Shown here piece by piece: positions 51,701 through 61,360 of a stretch of DNA of 64,000 nucleotides. The notes beneath the pieces are model-generated. The model did not search any database and was not told the DNA's origin. It was given only the letters and a program-made list of their open reading frames with translations. Numbering within the stretch: position 1 is the first letter of the stretch; every line of letters begins with the position of its first letter. The stretch comes from Scytonematopsis contorta HA4267-MV1. Its GTDB lineage: Bacteria > Cyanobacteriota > Cyanobacteriia > Cyanobacteriales > Nostocaceae. The position numbers were made by a program, and so were the translations under genes. Where the stretch lies: positions 1-64,000 of the forward strand of contig JAHHIC010000087.1 of the NCBI GenBank assembly GCA_019359035.1, read 5' to 3'.

Positions 51701-53361
51701 ACTGGAACGGTAAGAGGTTAGGGAGTGATTTACGAGCAGGTTATCAAATCAATAAACTCAGTTTTAGTCCAAATGGTCAGTTCTTTATTACAGAAGGATA
51801 CGAAAATAAGGATGACATCCCTAACGGTCGTGGTGTAACTATCAAATCATGGAATTTACAAGGACGCTACAAAATATTGCCATCAAACGTAATTGGCGCC
51901 AATTTTAAAAGCGATAGCAGTATAGTGAGTGCTAATCAAAACCACGATAAAATAGAAGAGCGCGATAAAATAGAACTGTTCGGATTATCGAACAAAGCCA
52001 TCCCAATACCTTATGTAGTACCAAATGCAATGGACGGCAAGGTAGAAGTGTCTTTCAGTCCTAATAGCAATTATGTAGTATTAACCAGTAGCTATGGAGA
52101 TTCATTCTCTACCAAAATACGGAAGTGGAACGGCAAAAGCTTAGAAGTTTTAGAGTCAGACGCAGAAAAAGATTATATTGAGAATGCTCAAATAACTAGT
52201 TTTAGTTCTGATAGTAAACTAGTAGCGTTTACTAATAATAATACTGTTCGTATATATAATCTATCAACTTTTTCTGAATCTTCAATAAATTTTAACGAAA
52301 TTAAATTACCTTCTGGTACAATTCAAAATACGACTTTTAGTAAAGATGGCAAATCTATAGCTACACAAAGCGAAAATGGAACCGTTCGCTGGTGGGATGT
52401 ATATCCCCCACAACTAGAGAAATCAAAGCAATATCAATTTTTGCAAAACGATATCCAAAATATCAGTTTTAGTCCTGACAATAAGACTATTGCTACTGTA
52501 AGCAATAACGGGACTGCTGTCCGTTTACTCGATTTAAATGGCAAGCAACTATCAGAATTTCCAATTACTTCAGGCAAAATCACAAGTATTAGTTTTAGCC
52601 CTGATAGCAAAACTATTGTGACTGGTAATGAGAATGGTACTGTTAGCTTTTTCAACCAGAGCGGCAAGAAATTAGAACCAATCAAAGTACACTCAAAAAA
52701 CGTCAAGAGTGTTGTTTTTAGTCTAGATGGTCAACGTCTTGGTACTTTAGGTTCTGACGGCAAAGAAGCTGATGGCTCGGATACTTATGTAGCTAAGTTA
52801 TGGAGATTAAATGGAGGCAAATTAGAACTTGAAAAAACTTCAGAAGAATATGTGTCTTTTTATAAGGTTCGCAGTGTAAAATTTAAAGGAAATGAAGATT
52901 TACGACTAGTTACAGAAATTGATGATAACCATATGTCCGCAAATGTTTCTTTGTGGAAGATGTCTGGAGAACAAGAAGAGATATTACCAGTAGAAACAAA
53001 GAGAGGACATTCAGACAGCATAGCTTTTAGCCCGGATGACAGTTTACTTGCTAGGGTTGATACAGGTACAAATATTATCGGGTTGTGGAACTTGCAAAAT
53101 AGAAATTTACTAATGGAATTCAAAGACAATGAATGCAACATCCAAGCAAATAAACCATGCATAACAAGCATTAATTTTAGCCCTGATGGCAGTACACTAG
53201 CTATAATTAGAAGTAATGGCAGTGCTAAACTTTTGCAATTAGGAAGCTTAAACGAATTACTTGCAAAAGGTTGCTATAGAATGCGTGATTATCTAACTAA
53301 TCTTGATGAAAATAACAACAACCACCGTCTTTGTGATAGCATCGGCAATTTTCAAAGATAA
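48739..53361 (+). CDS. caspase-STAND ATPase-WD40 protein
   Basis: 1540 aa, GTG start (an ATG at 48731 stops after three codons). Caspase/C14 domain about 20-285 with H101 in FYFAGHGVALNG and C153 in GILDCCFAGAFRW, so the catalytic dyad is intact. The linker motif NPYRGLNSFEEEHSQLFFGR leads to an nSTAND-type NTPase with Walker A GASGSGKSS (347-355) and Walker B LLIFIDQSEE (D431). A helical region has a duplicated WFN...RR...W unit (about 735-810). One TM helix about 811-831 is followed by divergent WD40-like blades (about 905-1490), many with FSPD and KLW/RLWD motifs. C-terminal cap NELLAKGCYRMRDYL...LC. Predicted signal-activated protease: WD40 senses, STAND oligomerises, caspase cuts. Confidence 0.93.
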   Translation: MNIAQQTEVFNNPDADTFSGFERNLAFIIGINEYQNGISPLKTAVNDAKKLVEVLREKHKYQVWVCLDSVATLSNLNKLLEETLPAQVTEHDRLLFYFAGHGVALNGDDGPAGYLIPQDAKGGDTSTYLPMTKLHDALSKLPCRHFLGILDCCFAGAFRWSSTRDLITEPEVIYKERYDRFIRDAAWQIITSSASDQKALDNFSLDTERGQVGNHSPFATALLEALEGAADASPPAKNGKPAGDGVITANELYTYLRDRVEISTEKYSRRQTPGIWYLNKHDKGEYIFLSPNHELNLPPAPPLDESKNPYRGLNSFEEEHSQLFFGRSELVEKLQDFVKINPLTVVLGASGSGKSSLVKAGLIPKLKQETDNKWCILPPIRPGETPFQALNKALVEARLTTVELYDKQKTLAQSIDIWAKKHPNSKLLIFIDQSEEIITLCQDDNQRKEFFQQVLTAINAHRPILRVVLSLRSDFERQVQSTGLKYVPTVLQLGDTVLKNRWQSGKFQVPMMKREELREAIEKPAQFQVMYFQPHNLVEQLIDEVADMPGALPLLSFALSELFLKYLKRQRYAQYRGENIERALTQEDYHELGGVMQSLTQRADEEYQTLVQENPAYEQVIRHVMLRMVAIGGGELARRRVPLSELEYPPDKNSLVQQVIEQFSQARLLVKGQDAEGNPYVEPAHDALVKSWDKIQKWQQQEQEYLPLQRRLTPAAIDWKTKEQSKSLIGKAEPILTWFDKKIDSAENWFNKPKEEAKQSSLEKKRQFLWNSNPYLDVLKKKLKSVDYWFNQVEAEFVQQSVWQRRRNINLRWSIAVGITTLSIGLTFWALSQQRDAEIGQIDSSRQASEALFLSNQQLDALISSTRSGKNLSNPLLQTFPPNSQLQEQVLQTLRKVFYGMRERKRWEPVPGMKVKNMFFHPSGELFIATKSNNGTVQLWNMKTKGQPILELPGHKFKVDDSSDNIFFSPDASKIATVDSQGIVRLWDWNGKRLGSDLRAGYQINKLSFSPNGQFFITEGYENKDDIPNGRGVTIKSWNLQGRYKILPSNVIGANFKSDSSIVSANQNHDKIEERDKIELFGLSNKAIPIPYVVPNAMDGKVEVSFSPNSNYVVLTSSYGDSFSTKIRKWNGKSLEVLESDAEKDYIENAQITSFSSDSKLVAFTNNNTVRIYNLSTFSESSINFNEIKLPSGTIQNTTFSKDGKSIATQSENGTVRWWDVYPPQLEKSKQYQFLQNDIQNISFSPDNKTIATVSNNGTAVRLLDLNGKQLSEFPITSGKITSISFSPDSKTIVTGNENGTVSFFNQSGKKLEPIKVHSKNVKSVVFSLDGQRLGTLGSDGKEADGSDTYVAKLWRLNGGKLELEKTSEEYVSFYKVRSVKFKGNEDLRLVTEIDDNHMSANVSLWKMSGEQEEILPVETKRGHSDSIAFSPDDSLLARVDTGTNIIGLWNLQNRNLLMEFKDNECNIQANKPCITSINFSPDGSTLAIIRSNGSAKLLQLGSLNELLAKGCYRMRDYLTNLDENNNNHRLCDSIGNFQR

Positions 53362-53581
53362 TAGCATGAAATAAATGGTTACAAGAGTTCTTGCTAAATT
53401 GGTGACTTTTTTTTTAACATTTGGCTATTACTATAATAGTTTATAATTTTTACATCCTCCCTAAGATAGATTTTTAATGTAAGTAGGGTGGGTACTGCCC
53501 CACCTTACCGCTTCTGTCGAAGGTGCATAACTCCACATCAATGACACCTAAAACAATGTAGTAAATTAGAGATACATTATC

Positions 53582-55600
53582 ATGGCTAGTAACATTTACG
53601 CATTATTAGTAGGTATTGATAACTATGCGGCACCTGTTAGTAGGCTCCAAGGCTGCATTAATGATGTAATGGCTGTAGAAGAATATTTAGAAACACGGGT
53701 GAAAACTGAAGGATGGAATTTACACTTAAAAATTCTTAAAGATTCAGAAGCAACCCGTCAAGGTATAATAAACGGCTTTCGCGAACATTTATGTCAAGCG
53801 AACAGCAATGATGTTGCTTTATTTTATTACAGTGGTCATGGTTCCCAAGAGCCAGCACCTCCAGAATTTTGGGAATTTCAACCGGAAAAATTGAATGAAA
53901 CGCTCGTTTGCTACGATAGTCGTATGGAAGGTGGTTGGGATTTGGCAGATAAAGAACTAGCCAAGTTAATTGCGGAGGTAGCGCAAAAAAATCCCCACAT
54001 TACCCTAATTTTAGATTGCTGTCATTCCGGTTCGGGGACAAAAGACCCACTCCAAGAAACCGCAGTTCGCCAATATACAGCTGATGTACGCTCTCGTCCT
54101 GTAGATAGTTTTATTTTTTCCCAAGAAGATATTCAAAGTATTCGCTCCTTAAACCGACAAGCATCAGGTTGGAATTTACCAAAGGGTAAGCATATTTTAT
54201 TCGCATCTTGTCAAAATTCGGAAACCGCTAAAGAATATAAAGTTGATTCAGAACACCGAGGAGCATTTTGTTATTTTCTCACCAAAACCCTTAATCAAAC
54301 TCAAGGAAATCTTAGCTATCGAGATTTATTTAAACGTATCAATGCTTTGGTACGCAGTAAAGTTAAACAACAATCACCACAATTAGAAGCAACCGATAGT
54401 AAAGAATTAGACCAATTATTTCTAGGTGGGGCGGTACGTGATTGCCATCCATACTATACTGTTGAGCATCACAAACAATATGGTTGGATAATTGATGGTG
54501 GCGCCGTACATGGTGTACCTCGTCCTTCATCTGGAGAAGCTATGCATTTGGCGCTATTTCCAATTACAGCTAGAGCTAATGATTTACGCAAACTATCTGA
54601 TAAACTTGGAGAAGCGCAAGTTACCGAAGTTTTACCACAACTGAGTCAAATCACAATTGAAGGAATTACAAATTTAGACAAAGAACAAACTTTCAAAGCC
54701 GTTATTACCAGTTTACCTTTGCCACCATTAGGTGTACACTTTGTTGGTGATTCAGAAGGAGTGCAATTATTAAAACAAGCATTACAAAATATTAATAATG
54801 AGCAACCTTCTGTGTATGTACGCGAAGTTAGCGATAGCGAGACCGCTGAATTTAAAGTTGTCGCTCTAAACGGAGAATATATTATTACTCGACCTGCGGA
54901 TGGCATACCTATAGTTAGTCAAATTTCTGGTTATAGCCAAGAAGGCGCTATATTAGTTGTTCAACGTCTCGAACATATTACCCGCTGGACAAATCTGAGC
55001 GAACTACAAAGTCCTGCAAATAGTCGAATTAGTGCTTCGGCAATTAAACTTGAAATTTATCAAAATAATCAAGTTTTAGAAGATAGTCAAATTCGCCTTA
55101 ATTACTATCAAGATGATAGCGGGAAATGGAACCGACCGACTTTTAAAATCAAGCTAAAAAATACCAGCGACGAAACCCTTTATTGTGCATTACTCGATTT
55201 AACTGAACAATTCTCGATTAATGCGGGTTTTTTTGAAGCAGGTTACATCAAACTCGAACCTAACCAACAAGCTTGGGCTTTTGGTGGAAGAGCTATTCCT
55301 GCCAGCGTTCCTGATGATTTATGGCAACAGGGAGTTAAAGAGTATCAAGATATTTTAAAACTCATCGTTTGCACCAATGAATTTGATGCCAGATTATTAG
55401 AACAAAATAAACTCGATGTACCGCGTAAAGAATATACTCAACGTAGTTTACGGACAAGTACCCTCAACCGTTTAATGAGTCGTTGGCAACCGCGCGATAT
55501 CATTTTAGATGAAGCAGTTGAGGAATACGATGATTGGGTAGCTAGTCAAGTAGTCATTAAAACTATTCGTCCCCTCGAAACCATGACTATTCCCAACTAG
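53582..55600 (+). CDS. caspase-family (metacaspase-like) protein
   Basis: 672 aa, soluble. Caspase domain about 1-290: YALLVGIDNYAAPVSRLQGCINDV, H86 in FYYSGHGSQEPA and C147 in LILDCCHSGSGTKDP; both catalytic residues are present. The C-terminal part (about 300-670) has a domain starting HKQYGWIIDGGAVHGVPRPS and continuing in beta-rich sequence seen in other cyanobacterial caspases, with no STAND or WD40 domain. It lies 220 bp after the caspase-STAND gene and 150 bp before the PI-PLC gene, all on the same strand. It may be a downstream executioner of the larger protein; that is inferred. Confidence 0.9.
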   Translation: MASNIYALLVGIDNYAAPVSRLQGCINDVMAVEEYLETRVKTEGWNLHLKILKDSEATRQGIINGFREHLCQANSNDVALFYYSGHGSQEPAPPEFWEFQPEKLNETLVCYDSRMEGGWDLADKELAKLIAEVAQKNPHITLILDCCHSGSGTKDPLQETAVRQYTADVRSRPVDSFIFSQEDIQSIRSLNRQASGWNLPKGKHILFASCQNSETAKEYKVDSEHRGAFCYFLTKTLNQTQGNLSYRDLFKRINALVRSKVKQQSPQLEATDSKELDQLFLGGAVRDCHPYYTVEHHKQYGWIIDGGAVHGVPRPSSGEAMHLALFPITARANDLRKLSDKLGEAQVTEVLPQLSQITIEGITNLDKEQTFKAVITSLPLPPLGVHFVGDSEGVQLLKQALQNINNEQPSVYVREVSDSETAEFKVVALNGEYIITRPADGIPIVSQISGYSQEGAILVVQRLEHITRWTNLSELQSPANSRISASAIKLEIYQNNQVLEDSQIRLNYYQDDSGKWNRPTFKIKLKNTSDETLYCALLDLTEQFSINAGFFEAGYIKLEPNQQAWAFGGRAIPASVPDDLWQQGVKEYQDILKLIVCTNEFDARLLEQNKLDVPRKEYTQRSLRTSTLNRLMSRWQPRDIILDEAVEEYDDWVASQVVIKTIRPLETMTIPN

Positions 55601-55749
55601 TATAACAAACGTGAATAACGCACGCTCATCCCAACCAAAAATTCAAGAAGTAGATTGCAATCACCTCAATTACTTTAGTGATACCGCAACATTAAGGAAA
55701 ATACAACTATTATAAATATAGCTAAATAAGGAAAATAAGGAATTAAAAA

Positions 55750-56718
55750 ATGGGATTTTCTAATGAAGCTAAATCAACCCCAGCACAGAGTGATTATGGT
55801 GAATTGAGATATAATCAATACGCTTTTTTATGCACGCATAACTCTTTTACCAATAAACAAGATTCTCGTTGGTTTGTAGCAAACCAATCGCTTTCTATTA
55901 TCAACCAACTCAAAGCAGGGGTGAGAGCGCTAATGCTCGATACCTATTTTCAGACACCTGGGTCAGGGGATTTACTTAAGGTTATCCCGGAGCCAGGTGT
56001 ATATTTATTGCATGGAATCAATGACCGTGGTTGGATACTAGGAGTGACTTATGGGTTACCAGTTCAAAGACTTTATCAGGCATTAAATAATATTGTAGAT
56101 TTTCTGAATAATAACCCAACAGAAATAGTCACTGTGTTTTTAGAAGATTATACTAATAATATTGAATTAAGCCAAGAATTAGAAAAAGTCAATGGGTTAA
56201 AAGAATTAATCTACGACCCCGATAATGATGCTCAATGGAACATCAGAGAAAAAAATACATGGCCTTTGCTATCCGACATGGTTAACTGGAATAAGCGTTT
56301 GGTTATCTTTAGTAGTAAAAATCACGATAATTCCAAGACAAAAATTGGCGTAGCTTATGACCGGGTTTATACAAAACAAAACTACTGGAGCATTGGACAA
56401 TCTGGTGATAATTTAAGCTGTCAGTCGAGATGGGATAATGGTGAATATCAGGGAAATAATACTTTCCCAGCACCACCTTTATTTGTTTTCAGTCATTTTA
56501 GAGATTTTCCTCTTATTGAAAATACGAAAATTGATAATAAGTATAATAAAATAATTAACAGAATAGATAACCAATGTTGTCAAGCAGCAAAACAGCTTCC
56601 CAATTTCATTGCAATTGACTTTTTTGAACTTCCCTTAGAAGTGGAAGATAATCCACAAAAATTGATTGCTGAGTTAAATATAAGATGGAAAAATAACCAA
56701 GGTTGTCCTACTCAATAG
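55750..56718 (+). CDS. PI-PLC X-domain-like phosphodiesterase
   Basis: 322 aa, no clear signal peptide. The X-domain pattern is FLCTHNSFTN (H30), QLKAGVRALMLDTYF (D64) and VYLLHG (H89), consistent with the two catalytic histidines of bacterial and eukaryotic PI-PLC-like enzymes. Later segments (TEIVTVFLEDYTNNIE; RLVIFSSKNHDN) fit the same barrel. Substrate could be a phosphoinositide-like lipid or a GPI-type head group, which is unusual for a cyanobacterium. SD AAGGA precedes the ATG. Its last 11 bp overlap the end of the convergent CHAT-STAND gene. Confidence 0.85.
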   Translation: MGFSNEAKSTPAQSDYGELRYNQYAFLCTHNSFTNKQDSRWFVANQSLSIINQLKAGVRALMLDTYFQTPGSGDLLKVIPEPGVYLLHGINDRGWILGVTYGLPVQRLYQALNNIVDFLNNNPTEIVTVFLEDYTNNIELSQELEKVNGLKELIYDPDNDAQWNIREKNTWPLLSDMVNWNKRLVIFSSKNHDNSKTKIGVAYDRVYTKQNYWSIGQSGDNLSCQSRWDNGEYQGNNTFPAPPLFVFSHFRDFPLIENTKIDNKYNKIINRIDNQCCQAAKQLPNFIAIDFFELPLEVEDNPQKLIAELNIRWKNNQGCPTQ

Positions 56719-59700
56719 ACGTAATTCCACGACAAAGATGGCGTTCATTTTTGATATTGGGATTCGTCTTTAAATAGTCATGTAGCCAATTACAACCTTC
56801 TGCTAGTAGCGGATTCAATTCTAATTTTGACAACCTTGACCATCTACTTAAATCAATTTGTCTCAAAATCACGGTCTTGTCTCGACTACCAGAAGCGAGA
56901 GTTTTTCCGTCAGGGCTAAAACTAACACTTTGTACGCTATCTTTATGTCCTATCAAGGTTTCGATTAACTGACCATCTAAACTCCAAAGTTTGATAGTCT
57001 TATCTGCGCTACTGGAAGCGATAATTTTCCCATCTGGGCTAAAGCTAACACTCCTAACCTCGTCGTTATGTCCTCGTAAGGTTTGTAATAACCGACCATC
57101 AACGCTCCAAAGCTTGATGATTTTGTCATCGCTACCAGAGGCTATTGTCTTACCGTCAGGGCTAAAAACTACACTCCTTACCCAACCTTGATGTCCTCGT
57201 AGGTCTTGTAATAATTGACCTTTGATACTCCAGAGTTTGACTGTTCTATCTATGCTACCAGAAACAAGGCTTTGACCATCAGGGCTAAAGTTTATGCTCA
57301 TTATTGAATCTCTATGTCCTGGCAATGTATGAAGTAGCTGACCGTTTATATTCCAGAGCGTGATGGTATTATTTTCACTTGCAGCTGCAATCATTTTACC
57401 GTCAGGGCTAATAGTTATACCTCTTGTAATTTGCGGTTCTTTCCAAGTTCGCAGTAACTCACCTTTGATATTCCAAAATCGAATGCTTTGACTAGCTTTA
57501 CTAAAAGTAATGATTGTTTGACTATCTGGACTAAAATAAATATCGTTTATCTTGTCATCACCTTTACCTTTGAAAATTTGTAGTAACTGACCATCGATAC
57601 TCCAAAGTTTTGCAGTACCACCTTCGCATCGTGTAGCAATCATCTGACCGTTAGGACTAAAACGAACGAGTTCAATTACATTTTTATGTCCTTTGAGGGT
57701 GCGAAGCTTAGGCAAATCAACGTGCCAAAGTTTGATGGTGTTATCCTGACTGGTAGAAGCAAGGGTCTTACCGTCAGGACTAAAAGCAACCCCATCTACC
57801 CAATCTTGATGTCCAGCTATGGATTCGAGTAATTGACCTTCGGTACTCCACAGTTTAATTGTTTTATCCCCACTAGCGGAAGCAAGGGTCTTACCGTCAG
57901 GGCTAAAAACAACATTTTTAACTCCATCTTCATGTCCGGTTAGTGTATGGAGAAGTTTACCGTCGATACTCCACAGTTTAATGGTTTTGTCATGACTCGC
58001 GGAAGCAATTATTTTGCCGTCAGGACTAAAATTAACACTATCAACCCAATTCTGATGTCCGGTGAAAGTACGAATTAACTGATGGCTATTTATATCCCAA
58101 AGTTTAATGGTTTTATCTCGACTTGATGTCACTAACATTTTACCATCCGGGCTGAAACTAACGCCTCTGACCCAACGAACATCCTTTGATTCTGAACGAC
58201 TGTGTTCAGTGAAGGTGTGTAACAATTTCCCCTCAATAGTCCAAAGCTTGACAGTTTCATCATCGCTCGATGTCGCAATCATTTTACCATCTGGGCTAAA
58301 ACTAACACCCCAAATACCATTAGTATGTCCTTCTAAGATGCCGATTAACTTACCATCCAAGCTCCAGAGTTTGACGTTATGTTCTCGACTATACCTATCT
58401 CCACTTGCAGTGGCTAAAATTTTACCATCTGGGCTAAAAACAACTTTTGTGGCTCGTCCATCAAATCTTACTAGAGTTCGCAGTAACTGTCCACCTAAAC
58501 TCCAGATTTTTACTGTTTTATCTTCGCTAGCTGTAGCCAAAATTTTACCATCTGGACTAAACGCTGCGCTATAAACCCAACTTTGATGACCGACTAAACG
58601 ATTGCGTTCTTTAACTTGATAAATTGCTCGTCGCAGTCCTTCGGTAACCCGACTCCGGGTTTGGTTACTCACTTTTTGTTTTCCAACCTGTTGTCCTGCG
58701 CGAATTTGCTCAATTAAAGCGTCAAATTCCTGGTGGTAATTGCTAAGTAAATTAGAATAACCACTAAGCGCATTAATTTGTCCTTCCTGAACTTTTTCGG
58801 CTCGCTGCCATTGATTGACTGCTACAGTACCACCAACAAATGTACCAACTAAAGCCACACTCACCAATCCCAGCAGCGACCTTAATAGCGTCACCTGTCG
58901 TTTTTCTTTCTGATTTTGACGATTTCTTAGTTCTAAGCTCAACTTAATAAAATCTCGCTCTATAAAACTAAGCTCTTCAAAACGTTTGAATTGCCAGTCT
59001 TCTGCATCTGTTAGGGTTTTTCCTTGTAGTAAAGCACCTTCATCTTTGCCGCTATTTTCCCAAGTGCGTATTGTTCCACGCAATTGTTGTTGCCAACTGC
59101 GAAACTCCCGGTCTTGTTGCATCCATATTTTTAATTCCTTCCAACCCCTGATTAATTCTTCATGGACAATTTCCACAATTTCTGTACTTGTTTTTTCATC
59201 GCGTCCTGTCACTACCAACCGAGCGGATGCTAAATATGCTACTAAGTTCCAATTGTCTTCCCCCACTTCAGCCCTTGTTGCCAAACGCCTTGTGTCTTCC
59301 GTTCCTTCTCCCGGTTGCACTAGCTGTGTAAAAATTTGCTTAGCTCCCTTGCGCTCTGCTGGACTCAATTTGAGATAAACTTGTTCAGCATGTTTGGCTA
59401 AAGCTTTTTCAACCCCGCCAATTTCTTGATAAGCTGCACGGGATAAAATTCCTTCTCTTTGCGTTGACCACAGTTGGGTGAGCGCAAATTGCAACAAAGA
59501 TAAATGACCTGGTTGGTGGTTGACATCATTGATAATATCTTCTGTCAATCCCTCTTCTAATTTTACCCCTAGCATCTGTGCTGGCTTGACGATTGCTGAT
59601 TGCAATTCTTCCTTGTCCATAGGAATCAGCAGTTCTGGAGGATATTGCTGCAATACCTTTCCTAAACATTCGTCTTCTAAGGCTCTACCTAAAAAATCAG

Positions 59701-61360
59701 CCCTCAGAGTGATGATAAGCGTAAAATTAGGTAAATCATTCACTGCTTTTAGCAATTCTTGCAAAAATAGTAAGCGCGATGCTTCGGGGATAAGAGTGTA
59801 AAGTTCTTCAAACTGGTCTGCCACTAACACCAAGCGTTGACCTTGTTGTACTATATTTTCAATAAAATTACACAAAAAACTAGGACTCTTACTCTGCGCG
59901 TTCTGCGTCTGTGCGTTAAATAATTCAGATAGTTCTCGATAAACTTCCAGACCGTGAAGGGCTGTAGCTAAAGCGTCGAAAGGATTATTCCCCGGACGAA
60001 AAGTTGCAATTTTTACAGGAAGTTCTCCTGTAGCATGGGAGCGCAAATAGGGAATCAAGCCAGCAAAGACCACACTCGACTTACCACTACCGCTAGGAGC
60101 CATTACTGCTACCAACTTTTTGCTGTTGACTGCTTTGACCAACTGAGAAGTAAATTTTTCGCGTCCAAAAAATAAATGTGCATCTTCTTCGTGAAACGCG
60201 AATAAACCACGATAGGGACAAGGTGGTATTCCTCCCAAAGTCAGCCAGGTTGGTGGTTGAACTGCTGGGTTTTGGCAAATTACAGGTAACCAGCTAGCAG
60301 CTGGAAAATCCAATTCTAAATCGACTAATTTCTTGCGTGCTTGTTGTACCGCTAAATACAAAGCCAGTCCCTCAACGGCAAATGCATGTAAAAAATGATG
60401 AAAAAATTCCTGCGCTACAAAATTGGGAATCGGTTCCCGCATCACAATTACAGTAGGTATATTTAGTTTCTCTAATGCTAGCCCCAACCCTAGTCCATCA
60501 CAGGAGTTAAAAATCGCCAACTGCAAGCCTCTAGCAATGGCTCCTTTGAGAGCTGTTTCTAATTCTTCTATTGTTAAACTGTTTTCGGTTTTATTTTCAT
60601 TAATATAAATTCTGCCTGTTTCACCTTCCGTTTGGCTGTGACCAGCAAAAAAAAGGATATCCCAGCCATTAGAATTTAAAAGTTCTTTGTTAAATTCTTC
60701 GCGTTCTGGATTGACAAGGAATACGACTTCCGCATCATGTATACTTTGCAATAAACGGGCTTCTGTCTGCAAATCAATACCAACACTATTACCCAAAATC
60801 GCCAAAATTCTGACTTTTTGTTTCGTCACTATTGGTTGTAATCTTGACTGACGTTTAAATTCTGGTCTAGAAAGAGCCATCTCGGCTTTGGGGTATACTC
60901 GGAAAAAATCCCAACAATGCCAAGGTAATCGCCGCAGGGAGACTTCGTTGATTTCAATTATCACCCGAATTTCTTCGTTAACGTCGAGGCTAGCTCGCAA
61001 TTGTTGGTCGATATTAAGAAATTCTTGAGATTGAAACCAATTATTAATACTTTGTTCTAGATTTTGGGATAATTCATCGAAATTGATAACAGAAATATTG
61101 GTAATACCTCCTTCTTCAATTTCCAGTTCATTCTCTAATTCTGTTTCCCGCGATGGGGAAAGGCGAATAGATGGAGAGCAAAGACAGAGATAAATTTTCT
61201 GCCAATCCCTGAATAATCCTTCTAGTTCCGGTATTGCAGGTAAGCTGCCAATAAATTGTTCTGGATACGAGTGACCTGTAGCCCATAACTGAGCAGTTAC
61301 TCGTGGAAAACCTCTGTTTAAGTCTCCATGTCCTAAGTTTAGAATAATTGATTTGCTCAT
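56708..61360 (-). CDS. CHAT protease-STAND ATPase-WD40 protein
   Basis: 1550 aa from ATG 61360 (a TTG 15 bp upstream is less likely). CHAT domain about 130-360 with catalytic H241 in ILFFAGHSQTEGETG and C287 in AIFNSCDGLGLGLA. CPYRGLFAFHEEDAHLFFGR leads to the nSTAND NTPase with Walker A APSGSGKSS (421-429) and VLVADQFEELYT Walker B. One TM helix lies near SLLGLVSVALVGTFVGGTVAV. The C-terminus has 14 WD40 blades, mostly HxxxVxxVxFSPDGKxIAS and KTIKLWSxDGxLLxTL, enough for two seven-bladed propellers, and the cap LLAEGCNWLHDYL...LC. Domain plan parallels the caspase-STAND-WD40 protein but with a different protease. Predicted sensor-activated protease. Confidence 0.95.
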   Translation of the reverse strand: MSKSIILNLGHGDLNRGFPRVTAQLWATGHSYPEQFIGSLPAIPELEGLFRDWQKIYLCLCSPSIRLSPSRETELENELEIEEGGITNISVINFDELSQNLEQSINNWFQSQEFLNIDQQLRASLDVNEEIRVIIEINEVSLRRLPWHCWDFFRVYPKAEMALSRPEFKRQSRLQPIVTKQKVRILAILGNSVGIDLQTEARLLQSIHDAEVVFLVNPEREEFNKELLNSNGWDILFFAGHSQTEGETGRIYINENKTENSLTIEELETALKGAIARGLQLAIFNSCDGLGLGLALEKLNIPTVIVMREPIPNFVAQEFFHHFLHAFAVEGLALYLAVQQARKKLVDLELDFPAASWLPVICQNPAVQPPTWLTLGGIPPCPYRGLFAFHEEDAHLFFGREKFTSQLVKAVNSKKLVAVMAPSGSGKSSVVFAGLIPYLRSHATGELPVKIATFRPGNNPFDALATALHGLEVYRELSELFNAQTQNAQSKSPSFLCNFIENIVQQGQRLVLVADQFEELYTLIPEASRLLFLQELLKAVNDLPNFTLIITLRADFLGRALEDECLGKVLQQYPPELLIPMDKEELQSAIVKPAQMLGVKLEEGLTEDIINDVNHQPGHLSLLQFALTQLWSTQREGILSRAAYQEIGGVEKALAKHAEQVYLKLSPAERKGAKQIFTQLVQPGEGTEDTRRLATRAEVGEDNWNLVAYLASARLVVTGRDEKTSTEIVEIVHEELIRGWKELKIWMQQDREFRSWQQQLRGTIRTWENSGKDEGALLQGKTLTDAEDWQFKRFEELSFIERDFIKLSLELRNRQNQKEKRQVTLLRSLLGLVSVALVGTFVGGTVAVNQWQRAEKVQEGQINALSGYSNLLSNYHQEFDALIEQIRAGQQVGKQKVSNQTRSRVTEGLRRAIYQVKERNRLVGHQSWVYSAAFSPDGKILATASEDKTVKIWSLGGQLLRTLVRFDGRATKVVFSPDGKILATASGDRYSREHNVKLWSLDGKLIGILEGHTNGIWGVSFSPDGKMIATSSDDETVKLWTIEGKLLHTFTEHSRSESKDVRWVRGVSFSPDGKMLVTSSRDKTIKLWDINSHQLIRTFTGHQNWVDSVNFSPDGKIIASASHDKTIKLWSIDGKLLHTLTGHEDGVKNVVFSPDGKTLASASGDKTIKLWSTEGQLLESIAGHQDWVDGVAFSPDGKTLASTSQDNTIKLWHVDLPKLRTLKGHKNVIELVRFSPNGQMIATRCEGGTAKLWSIDGQLLQIFKGKGDDKINDIYFSPDSQTIITFSKASQSIRFWNIKGELLRTWKEPQITRGITISPDGKMIAAASENNTITLWNINGQLLHTLPGHRDSIMSINFSPDGQSLVSGSIDRTVKLWSIKGQLLQDLRGHQGWVRSVVFSPDGKTIASGSDDKIIKLWSVDGRLLQTLRGHNDEVRSVSFSPDGKIIASSSADKTIKLWSLDGQLIETLIGHKDSVQSVSFSPDGKTLASGSRDKTVILRQIDLSRWSRLSKLELNPLLAEGCNWLHDYLKTNPNIKNERHLCRGITSIE

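Noticed and set aside
58107-58574. 155-codon plus-strand frame inside the WD40 region
   Set aside because: It is a mirror of the repeated WD40 codons of the minus-strand gene; the repeated composition keeps the frame open.
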